21,738 nt of DNA, taken from an uncultured Bacteroides sp. GTDB taxonomy: Bacteria; Bacteroidota; Bacteroidia; Bacteroidales; Bacteroidaceae. Below are positions 7,200 to 12,503 of this stretch, one piece after another; position 1 is the first letter of the stretch; every line of letters starts with the position of its first letter. The DNA lies in NCBI GenBank assembly GCA_905203765.1, contig CAJKXC010000042.1, positions 1 to 21,738 on the forward strand. Direction: 5' to 3'. A model generated the notes under the pieces. It was not told where the DNA came from and searched no databases. It saw nothing but the letters and a program-made list of their open reading frames with translations. Made by a program: the position numbers and the translations under genes.

Positions 7200-8189
7200 A
7201 TGATGAAACGTTCCTTTTTTTCGGCGTGGCTCTTTCTGTGTATCTTTTTGGCAGGTTGCGAGGAAGAGATTACAATAGACTCTGTGGAGTATATATCGGA
7301 TGACATTGTTTTTGAGGGTGTGCTCACGAACGAAGTTCCCCCCTACTTTTTCCGCCTGACGAGGCCGGTCGGTCTCACTGAAGATAACAGAAGTTATTAT
7401 CAGGGCATAGATGATGCCGTGGTGGTGATTACAGATGTCACGGAAGGTATCCGTGATACGTTGGCACTTGTCCCGCACCGGGGTGGATATGGAGGTGTCT
7501 TTTTCGACTATTACGACTATGCAAAGCAGCGTAATGACAGCACTGTAATCAATGGAATGTATGAGTTCTACTGCGACGGGGTATACGTCACCACCAAAAT
7601 CTATGGGATAGAGGGACACTCTTATTCGCTGGATATCTATCAGGGAGGCAAGCATTTCCAGTCGGATGTACAAAGGATGGAGCCTGCCCTCAACATCACC
7701 GATATGACGTACAAGTTGGTGGACCTGGGCGAGAAAGGGAAGGAACCTGCTCCCTGCATCAGTTTCACCAATCCGCCGGGCGAAAACTACTATCTGTTCT
7801 ATCATTATCCCAGTTCGTATGTTGTTTCTGGCGGGATATCCAATCCCAGCCGCCTTTTCGGTGCGAATAATGAATGGTATTTTTCCATCGTGGAGGATAA
7901 GTATATGGAGGAGAATGTGAAGGACTTCATCATTGCCGATGGAGAAAACGCCTTTGGCTATGGCCCCGGATGGAACTATAGTGCCAATGATTCCATATAC
8001 GTCTGGGCGCAGACCATTTCCAAAAGCTGCTACGATACCTACTATCAGATGATAGAACAACTTCGCACGGATGGCGGAGCGTATACTCCCGTGCCGTCCA
8101 ACATAAAGGGAAACATTAGCGGCGGCGTGCATGGTTGCTTCCGCGTGAGCGCCGTTTCGGAGAAGGGGGTGGCGGTGGAGCGGCTCTAA
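7200..8189 (+). CDS. DUF4249 surface lipoprotein, receptor partner
   Basis: A 329-residue lipoprotein. Its signal peptide ends in FLAGC with the lipidated Cys at residue 20, directly followed by acidic EEE, which fits the Bacteroidetes lipoprotein export signal for cell-surface display. The body matches DUF4249: an early FEGVLTNEVPPYFFRLTRP segment, a beta-rich middle and the family-like ending after the YDTYYQMIEQL helix. It starts 20 bp after the receptor's stop (ATGATG, the first Met chosen), so it is in the same operon. By position it should form the outer lid or ligand-binding partner of the TonB-dependent receptor, as SusD does for SusC; this is inference from known DUF4249 pairing. Only 33 bp separate it from the converging S24 repressor, and no clear terminator hairpin is visible there. 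Confidence 0.9.
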   Translation: MMKRSFFSAWLFLCIFLAGCEEEITIDSVEYISDDIVFEGVLTNEVPPYFFRLTRPVGLTEDNRSYYQGIDDAVVVITDVTEGIRDTLALVPHRGGYGGVFFDYYDYAKQRNDSTVINGMYEFYCDGVYVTTKIYGIEGHSYSLDIYQGGKHFQSDVQRMEPALNITDMTYKLVDLGEKGKEPAPCISFTNPPGENYYLFYHYPSSYVVSGGISNPSRLFGANNEWYFSIVEDKYMEENVKDFIIADGENAFGYGPGWNYSANDSIYVWAQTISKSCYDTYYQMIEQLRTDGGAYTPVPSNIKGNISGGVHGCFRVSAVSEKGVAVERL

Positions 8190-8222
8190 CCGCTTAGTTC
8201 GTACCGCCTGCCTCTTCCCGCT

Positions 8223-8945
8223 TTACATCATCATATTCTTTCGTATCGAAAACTTCACAATCGCCATTGCATTGATGGATGCCAGCGGCAGATCCATCGG
8301 GTCGTGGTGGGCGTTGTAGCTCACCAGCTTGATGCAGTCCGGTTGCTCGGAGTGGTTGATGTACTTCACCGCCAGGTATTCGTCGCCGCCGCGCTGGAAG
8401 GAGACGAGGTACATTTCGCCGTAGATGACATCGCTGAAACTTTGGATGGACTTGAAGCCCACGATATCGCCCGACTTCAGGATGGGGTACATCGAGTCGC
8501 CATTCACATAGACGGCGCCGTCGCACCGGGGCACGTTGGGAATCGTGATCTTGCCCAGGGCATACTGCGGACGGTCGGCAAGGAGCGTCTGCAGGTTGGC
8601 GGCGGCGGAGATGTCGTAGAGCGTCACGCTGCGGTCGTCCACCGGGTCGGCGGTTTTCGGATTGTGAAGTATCTCCACTTCACCCCGTATCAGTTCGCTG
8701 TCGCAGAAGGCGGCGTGGTGCACGGGGGTGCCCTTGCCCGTCAGCAGCCAGTTGTAGTCCACATCGTTCAGCCGGCTCAGTAGCAGGGCGAAGTCGATGC
8801 TGTTTCGTGCCGTCCAGTTGCTCAGCGTGGAGCGCGATATGCCCAGGAAGGCGGCAAGCTCGCTGTCTGCCTTGAATCCCTTTACCAGTTTGGCTCGCTT
8901 TATGATGTCTGCCACGCAGAACATCAGGTCTTTGTCATTCTCCAT
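8223..8945 (-). CDS. CI-like repressor: helix-turn-helix plus S24 peptidase domain
   Basis: A 240-residue phage-CI-type regulator. The N-terminal Phage_CI_repr helix-turn-helix spans about 9-70 (ADSELAAFLGISRSTLSNWT is the recognition region; DYNWLLTGKG closes it). The C-terminal S24/LexA-like domain has the serine in GDSMYPILKSGDIV (Ser151) and the general-base lysine in LAVKYI (Lys194). Where S24 repressors normally carry an Ala-Gly scissile bond, this protein reads SAAANLQT (about 113-120), so self-cleavage may be lost or altered. It is divergent from the zinc-ribbon/Lin1244/HU module and likely represses that promoter. It is not LexA: the DNA-binding domain is the CI type. The protein is full length. 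Confidence 0.92.
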   Translation of the reverse strand: MENDKDLMFCVADIIKRAKLVKGFKADSELAAFLGISRSTLSNWTARNSIDFALLLSRLNDVDYNWLLTGKGTPVHHAAFCDSELIRGEVEILHNPKTADPVDDRSVTLYDISAAANLQTLLADRPQYALGKITIPNVPRCDGAVYVNGDSMYPILKSGDIVGFKSIQSFSDVIYGEMYLVSFQRGGDEYLAVKYINHSEQPDCIKLVSYNAHHDPMDLPLASINAMAIVKFSIRKNMMM

Positions 8946-9040
8946 ATCTTCGGGGTTTATATCCTATGAATTTTGCGGAATTTATTAGTCTCTCATTTAT
9001 ATCGGATTACGCTTTTTTTAAGAATTTATTCGGTGAATCG

Positions 9041-9073
9041 CTTGTTTTATAAATGAAAACTCTATTATCTTTG
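9041..9073 (+). promoter_or_regulatory. Promoter flanked by duplicated 12-mer, candidate S24 operator
   Basis: CTTG at 9041-9044, a 21-bp spacer, then a perfect TATCTTTG -7 box at 9066-9073. TTGTTTTATAAA overlaps the -33 box (9042-9053) and recurs at 9093-9104, 51 bp downstream and past the predicted start site. The second copy continues into the near-palindrome GTTTTATAAAC. Confidence 0.65.
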
Positions 9074-9127
9074 TTGGGACAAAAATAGCTATTTGTTTTA
9101 TAAACGCAAACTAAAAAGAGAAGAATT

Positions 9128-9202
9128 ATGGAAAATACCCACATTGCTCCATCTATAGATGCCGTCTGCTGCATCTATAGATCCCGCCCGCTGCATCTAT
9201 AG
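9128..9202 (+). CDS. Possible 24-residue leader peptide
   Basis: ATG at 9128 after an AAGAGAAGAATT leader, 24 sense codons, then TAG at 9200-9202. The peptide begins MENTHIAPSID and contains two adjacent Cys. It starts about 55 bp downstream of a good -7 box, and its coding sequence is largely made of the 22-bp repeats, ending inside the third one. It could be a leader peptide or chance; no homologue is recognised. Confidence 0.25.
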   Translation: MENTHIAPSIDAVCCIYRSRPLHL

Positions 9203-9211
9203 ATGCAATAC
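9146..9211. repeat. Three 22-bp repeats with CATCTATAGATG palindrome
   Basis: Units at 9146-9167, 9168-9189 and 9190-9211, exact 22-bp period. Each carries the 12-bp palindrome CATCTATAGATG (9150-9161; 9172-9183 with one end mismatch; 9194-9205). As DNA it looks like an array of dimer-binding sites on one helix face. As RNA the palindromes could pair with one another. Confidence 0.93.
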
Positions 9212-9306
9212 ACCGGATATATGTATTTGTAAAATCGCACTCACAGCCATCTGGCGGCGGGGTGCCTGAAAGGATAACTATCGTACTAACTATTAACAAC
9301 ACCATC

Positions 9307-9615
9307 ATGGAACAGATTTCAGAAAACAATCTCCGCATCTGCGGATGCTGCCACAGAGCGCTCTCTATGGACTTATTTTATATCAATAAGCATACAAACC
9401 TTCCGGACAACTATTGCAAAGAGTGCCGCAGGGAGTTCAGTAATGCCCGCTATCACTGTTCACAAACTGTGGATATAGCTTGCCACTATCCGGTTATTAC
9501 CAGAATATCGGATCGCTCCCTTCGTATGGCTCTTATCTTGCACGCCTTGCAGGTGGTACGCCAAAGCGTACTCTCCAAGCGGGAACGCCTGCGTGAAAGC
9601 CAGTGCCCGGACTAA
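9307..9615 (+). CDS. Small zinc-ribbon-like protein, function unknown
   Basis: A 102-residue protein. Two cysteine pairs, CGCC near residues 12-15 followed by H, and YCKEC about 20 residues later (NYCKECRREF), look like a treble-clef or zinc-ribbon site. The rest is helical and basic, with no signal peptide. I chose the ATG at 9307; an in-frame GTG at 9262 exists but has a poorer context and precedes a typical AT-rich Bacteroides leader (TATTAACAACACCATC). It is the first full gene of the module divergent from the S24 repressor, 52 bp before the Lin1244/Lin1753 gene. Small Cys-rich proteins in such modules are often nucleic-acid binding, but I do not recognise a named family. Confidence 0.7.
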   Translation: MEQISENNLRICGCCHRALSMDLFYINKHTNLPDNYCKECRREFSNARYHCSQTVDIACHYPVITRISDRSLRMALILHALQVVRQSVLSKRERLRESQCPD

Positions 9616-9660
9616 TCACTAATCACTCTATCACTCTACCATTTTATCACTTTATCACCA
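9613..9660. repeat. Degenerate TATCACT 7-8-bp tract
   Basis: CTAATCA, CTAATCA, CTCTATCA, CTCTACCATTTTATCA and CTTTATCA follow one another in the gap between the zinc-ribbon stop and the Lin1244/Lin1753 start. It is a low-complexity heptamer/octamer tract, probably part of the leader of the next gene. Confidence 0.6.
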
Positions 9661-9667
9661 AACCATC

Positions 9668-10492
9668 ATGTCCAGAATCAAAAAACGGGGGCTCGACTAC
9701 TTCCCCTTGAACACAGACTTTATGCACGACCGCCTGGTGCGGCGCATTATGAAACGCGAGGGCGACGGCGCCTTTGCCATCCTGCTGGGAGCTCTCTCTT
9801 GCATCTATGCCGACGAGGGCTACTACGTGCGTGCCGACGAGCTTTTCTACGAAGACCTCTCGGCATGCCTCTACGAAAAGAGTGCCGCTGACGTGAAGCG
9901 CATCCTTGCCCTGGCAGTGGAGTACGGTATCTTTGATGCCGCCCTCTTCGGCGAATACGGCATCCTGACTTCTGCTGAAATACAGCGGCAGTTCCTATTC
10001 AGCACCAAGCGCCGGAAGTCTTCGGTGATAGATGCCCGCTACTGCCTGGTGGACGAGTCGCCAGCCGATGAGGACGCGACTGCCGCCAGCCGTGAAGATG
10101 TAGCAATTAAGCCCGAAAATGTAACATCGGGTACACATAGCACATCACAGCATACCACATCACAGCAGAGCGTAGCACATACCCTCCTCGATAGTTCCCC
10201 CGAAACCGGGGGCACTGCTGAAGGCGCGGCTGTGCCAGCCGCGGAGGTGGAATATCTTCGAAAGATAGAGGCTGTAAAGCCCCCTGCGGATGGTACGAGC
10301 CGCAATCTGGACGGGTTGCTCTTCAACCTGCGCCAGTTTCATATTTCCCCGCAAGAACAGTATGCCATTATCCTGAAAAGCAACTTCGGGGCCATCGGAC
10401 ATCCGCTGTGGAAGGGCTTTTATGCCTTGCGCGAGAGTCATGGCAAGATACGCCAGCCGGGACGCTACCTGCTGAGCCTATGCAATAAATAG
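9668..10492 (+). CDS. Lin1244/Lin1753 (DUF4373) N-terminal domain protein, phage-replication-like
   Basis: A 274-residue protein. Residues about 8-105 match the Lin1244/Lin1753 (DUF4373) domain (RGLDYFPLNTDFMHDRLVRR then GDGAFAILLGALSCIYADEGYYV), related to the winged-helix N-domain of phage replisome organisers. Residues about 135-195 form a low-complexity Ser/Thr/Gln/Ala/Glu linker (GTHSTSQHTTSQQS). The C-terminal ~65 residues are conserved-looking (LLFNLRQFHISPQEQYAIIL and a final GKIRQPGRYLLSLCNK), as in this Bacteroides family. No membrane segment. It lies between the zinc-ribbon and HU-like genes. In phages such proteins recruit helicase or load replication; here there is no replication gene nearby, so the role is unknown and may be regulatory. 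Confidence 0.85.
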   Translation: MSRIKKRGLDYFPLNTDFMHDRLVRRIMKREGDGAFAILLGALSCIYADEGYYVRADELFYEDLSACLYEKSAADVKRILALAVEYGIFDAALFGEYGILTSAEIQRQFLFSTKRRKSSVIDARYCLVDESPADEDATAASREDVAIKPENVTSGTHSTSQHTTSQQSVAHTLLDSSPETGGTAEGAAVPAAEVEYLRKIEAVKPPADGTSRNLDGLLFNLRQFHISPQEQYAIILKSNFGAIGHPLWKGFYALRESHGKIRQPGRYLLSLCNK

Positions 10493-10539
10493 TGTTTTCG
10501 TATCGTGAATAAATTCATGAAGAAAAACGGCGTTTTTGA

Positions 10540-10571
10540 TTTGCATAGTACCTGAGATAGCGTTATCTTTG
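10540..10571 (+). promoter_or_regulatory. Consensus promoter of the HU-like gene
   Basis: TTTG at 10540-10543, a 20-bp spacer, then TATCTTTG at 10564-10571. Both boxes match the Bacteroidetes consensus perfectly. Predicted start is near 10577, giving a leader of about 60 nt that is AT-rich before the ATG at 10637. It is the strongest-looking promoter in the window. Confidence 0.8.
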
Positions 10572-10636
10572 CAATGTGGTTAAGCTTAATACACGAATAT
10601 AAAACATTCTATTAACTATTTTAAAACAAAACTATT

Positions 10637-11116
10637 ATGCCAGTAATTTACAAATCATTTCAATCGGTTCTTGCCAACAAGGCAGGCAAGAAGCTTTTCT
10701 ATCCCCGTGTGATATTGACGGGAAACGTGAGCACCGCCAAGGTAGCTCAGGAGATAGCCGAACTGTCTTCGCTCTCTACCGGTGACTCAAAGAATGTTAT
10801 CGACAACCTGGTGACCGTGATGACCCGCCACCTGCAATCCTCTGAAAGCGTGACGCTGGATGGTCTGGGAACCTTCCGCCTCTCGATGAAGTCCACCATG
10901 AACGGTGTGGAGGATGCGGCAAAGGTGTCCGCCACGCAAGCCACGTTGCAAGTACGTTTCTTGCCTTCCGCCAAGCGGCAGTTGAACGGCACCGTGGCCA
11001 CCCGTTCGCTGGTGACCGGGGTGAAGTGCGTGCGCTTCGACCTTCAGGATGCTCCGGGTTCCGACGGGGGTGGCAGTGGCAGCGACGGCGACCTGGACGA
11101 GAATCCGATGGGATAA
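10637..11116 (+). CDS. HU-like DNA-binding protein (HU-HIG type)
   Basis: A 159-residue histone-like protein of the Bacteroidetes HU-HIG group. It opens MPVIYKSFQSVLANKAGKK, has the helical dimerisation part (STAKVAQEIAELSSLSTGD followed by VIDNLVTVMTRHLQSSESV), then LDGLGTFRLSMKSTMNGVED in place of the short HU saddle, and ends in a flexible acidic/glycine tail (GSDGGGSGSDGDLDENP). It is longer than classical HU (~90 residues), as usual for this group. It has its own consensus promoter and is followed 46 bp later by the smalltalk gene. It should bind and bend DNA; whether it acts on its own module is inference. Confidence 0.93.
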   Translation: MPVIYKSFQSVLANKAGKKLFYPRVILTGNVSTAKVAQEIAELSSLSTGDSKNVIDNLVTVMTRHLQSSESVTLDGLGTFRLSMKSTMNGVEDAAKVSATQATLQVRFLPSAKRQLNGTVATRSLVTGVKCVRFDLQDAPGSDGGGSGSDGDLDENPMG

Positions 11117-11162
11117 GAAACAGTGATCAATCATTAATTATTAAACTAAAACACAAAACATT

Positions 11163-11267
11163 ATGAAAATGACAAAAAACACCTGGAGAACAATCTTCAA
11201 GATAATTGCTGCCGTCATCACCACCATAGGTGGGGTGCTGGGAATACAGGCGATGCCGCCGATATAA
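11163..11267 (+). CDS. Smalltalk-family small protein (34 residues)
   Basis: ATG at 11163, 34 codons, TAA at 11265-11267. The peptide starts MKMTKNTWRTIFKIIAAVI, with a basic tryptophan-containing N-terminus followed by one hydrophobic helix (FKIIAAVITTIGGVLGI). This is the pattern of the Bacteroidales 'smalltalk' proteins, normally found just after an HU-like gene, as here. It is a single membrane-spanning or membrane-surface helix of unknown function. In the usual arrangement an N-acetylmuramoyl-L-alanine amidase follows; none is present here. The leader TTAATTATTAAACTAAAACAC is typical for Bacteroides. Confidence 0.8.
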   Translation: MKMTKNTWRTIFKIIAAVITTIGGVLGIQAMPPI

Positions 11268-11287
11268 TAATCTTGATTAAATAAACT

Positions 11288-11358
11288 ATCTGCCATTCAG
11301 CGCATTGCTCTCTCTTGATAACGGGGATAAGGAGAGGGTAATGCTATGAATGGCAGAT
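11288..11358. terminator. Long hairpin between convergent smalltalk and AraC genes
   Basis: ATCTGCCATTCA (11288-11299) and TGAATGGCAGAT (11347-11358) are perfect 12-bp inverted arms. Inside them GCATTGCTCTCTC and GAGAGGGTAATGC pair with two mismatches, giving a ~26-bp imperfect stem around a 17-nt loop. It lies 20 bp after the smalltalk stop and 4 bp after the AraC stop. It lacks a clean T-run, so it may be a bidirectional terminator, an mRNA-stabilising 3' hairpin, or a small palindromic element. Confidence 0.6.
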
Positions 11359-11362
11359 ATGG

Positions 11363-12262
11363 TTATCCGACCTGCAAGCGGTATTCATTGGGAGTTGTCC
11401 CTACTACTTTTTTAAATATCCTGCTTAAATGATGCGGATACTTGAAGCCGAGTTCGTAGGCTATTTCGCTAATTGTCTTGTTGCTTTCGGCTAACAGTTC
11501 TTTTACCTTCTCCATTACAGTCAGTTGGATATATTCCTGTGCAGACTTTCCGGTTTCTCTTTTTATCAAGTCTCCAAAGTAGTTGGGCGAAAGATGCATC
11601 TGTCCGGCACAGTAGCTAACGGAAGGCAGCCCGATTGTTTGAGGCTTCTCTGAAGCATAGTAGGAATTTAATAATCGCTCGAAATTGTCGAGTAAATCGC
11701 GGTTGACGATTTCGCGGGTAATGAACTGGCGCTCATAGAAACGGACGCAATGGTTGAGCAGTGTCTCAATGTTCGAAGCTATAATCTGTTTGGTATGTTT
11801 GTCGATGGCATGTTCCAGTTCTTCTTTTATTTCATTAAAGCAGTTGAGGATAATTTGACGTTCGCGTTCGGACATATGCAAGGCTTCATTGGACTCATAA
11901 GAGAAGAATGTGTAGTCCCGCATTCTACGGGCAAGGGGGGTACCATGCAACAGGTCGGGATGGAACATCAGCGCAATTCCTTTGGGGTTTAGTGTTTCTC
12001 CTGCATCATCTGCACCCGCCACCTGGTCGGGGGAGATGAACACCAATGTACCGTCTTGATAATCGTATTTGCTACGGCCGTACTGTAGTGTCCCACACTG
12101 AAGTTCTTTATAAATCACGCAGTAGAAGCCGAAGTTCTTCCGGCAATGCTTGATTGACTTCAACTTGGAAAAGTCTGTAATGCTGACAAGGGGGTGCAGG
12201 GTTGCTGCTCCCAATAACTGGTTGTACTCCTGAATTGTCTCTAACTTTATGATACTTCCCAT
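11363..12262 (-). CDS. AraC-family transcriptional regulator
   Basis: A 299-residue regulator. The N-terminal ~170 residues form an AraC-type sensing domain (cupin-like start, QYGRSKYDYQDGTLVFISPD, then helices). The C-terminal ~100 residues hold the double helix-turn-helix: YCAGQMHLSPNYFGDLIKRE for the first and ISEIAYELGFKYPHHLSRIF for the second, ending VVGTTPNEYR. It is divergent from the fused hydrolase/cupin/CMD operon across a 241-bp gap that holds two matching 20-bp sites, and it is the obvious regulator of that operon. Its own -7 box is TAACTTTG on the minus strand (12290-12297). The effector is unknown; the substrate or product of the neighbouring enzymes is the natural guess. Confidence 0.93.
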   Translation of the reverse strand: MGSIIKLETIQEYNQLLGAATLHPLVSITDFSKLKSIKHCRKNFGFYCVIYKELQCGTLQYGRSKYDYQDGTLVFISPDQVAGADDAGETLNPKGIALMFHPDLLHGTPLARRMRDYTFFSYESNEALHMSERERQIILNCFNEIKEELEHAIDKHTKQIIASNIETLLNHCVRFYERQFITREIVNRDLLDNFERLLNSYYASEKPQTIGLPSVSYCAGQMHLSPNYFGDLIKRETGKSAQEYIQLTVMEKVKELLAESNKTISEIAYELGFKYPHHLSRIFKKVVGTTPNEYRLQVG

Positions 12263-12289
12263 AATCCGTATTATTGTGTTACTTCATGA

Positions 12290-12297
12290 CAAAGTTA
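12290..12297 (-). promoter_or_regulatory. -7 box of the AraC gene
   Basis: On the minus strand this reads TAACTTTG, a perfect TAnnTTTG match, 28 bp upstream of the ATG at 12262. The -33 region is weak, suggesting low basal expression or activation. Confidence 0.5.
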
Positions 12298-12349
12298 ATG
12301 ATTTTACTTGATAATAGAACAGCGGGCATTGCAGAATCGGTTATTATGG

Positions 12350-12432
12350 TTTGCTAATCAGTAATTCGTGTTAGATGTTTGGCGGATAGCCTTGTACGAG
12401 CAGTGAAAAGTGTTAGCATATCAGTAATCCGT
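12350..12432 (+). promoter_or_regulatory. Two 20-bp near-identical sites 63 bp apart, likely AraC operators
   Basis: TTTGCTAATCAGTAATTCGT (12350-12369) and TTAGCATATCAGTAATCCGT (12413-12432) share 16 of 20 positions, including an unbroken ATCAGTAAT. Their 63-bp spacing equals six helical turns. The downstream copy ends 2 bp before the -33 box of the hydrolase operon, the classical place for an AraC-type activator. Confidence 0.7.
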
Positions 12433-12434
12433 CT

Positions 12435-12466
12435 ATTGTGGCGCTCTGTCGATTCACCTAATTTTG
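12435..12466 (+). promoter_or_regulatory. Promoter of the fused-hydrolase operon
   Basis: ATTG at 12435-12438, a 20-bp spacer, then TAATTTTG at 12459-12466, a perfect TAnnTTTG match. Predicted start near 12472 leaves a ~32-nt leader before the ATG at 12504. Confidence 0.7.
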
Positions 12467-12503
12467 CATCATCGAGATTAACATCACAACAAAACAATCG
12501 GTT

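Larger units (their letters stand above)
8946..9306. other. Divergent regulatory region between S24 repressor and zinc-ribbon gene
   Basis: This 361-bp gap has no long open frame. It holds a plus-strand promoter (9041-9073), a duplicated 12-mer TTGTTTTATAAA at 9042-9053 and 9093-9104, a possible 24-codon leader (9128-9202) and three 22-bp palindromic repeats (9146-9211). The first ~95 bp next to the repressor start are AT-rich, with no recognisable minus-strand -7 box. Confidence 0.7.

Noticed and set aside
7185..8132. 315-codon minus-strand frame
   Set aside because: Antisense to the DUF4249 lipoprotein, which has a convincing signal peptide and operon position.
8223..8945. LexA SOS repressor
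   Set aside because: The N-terminal domain is the phage CI type, not LexA's winged helix, and the hinge lacks Ala-Gly.
9146..9211. CRISPR array
   Set aside because: Only three units, with 22-bp period and about 10 bp between palindromes; no room for spacers and no cas genes nearby.
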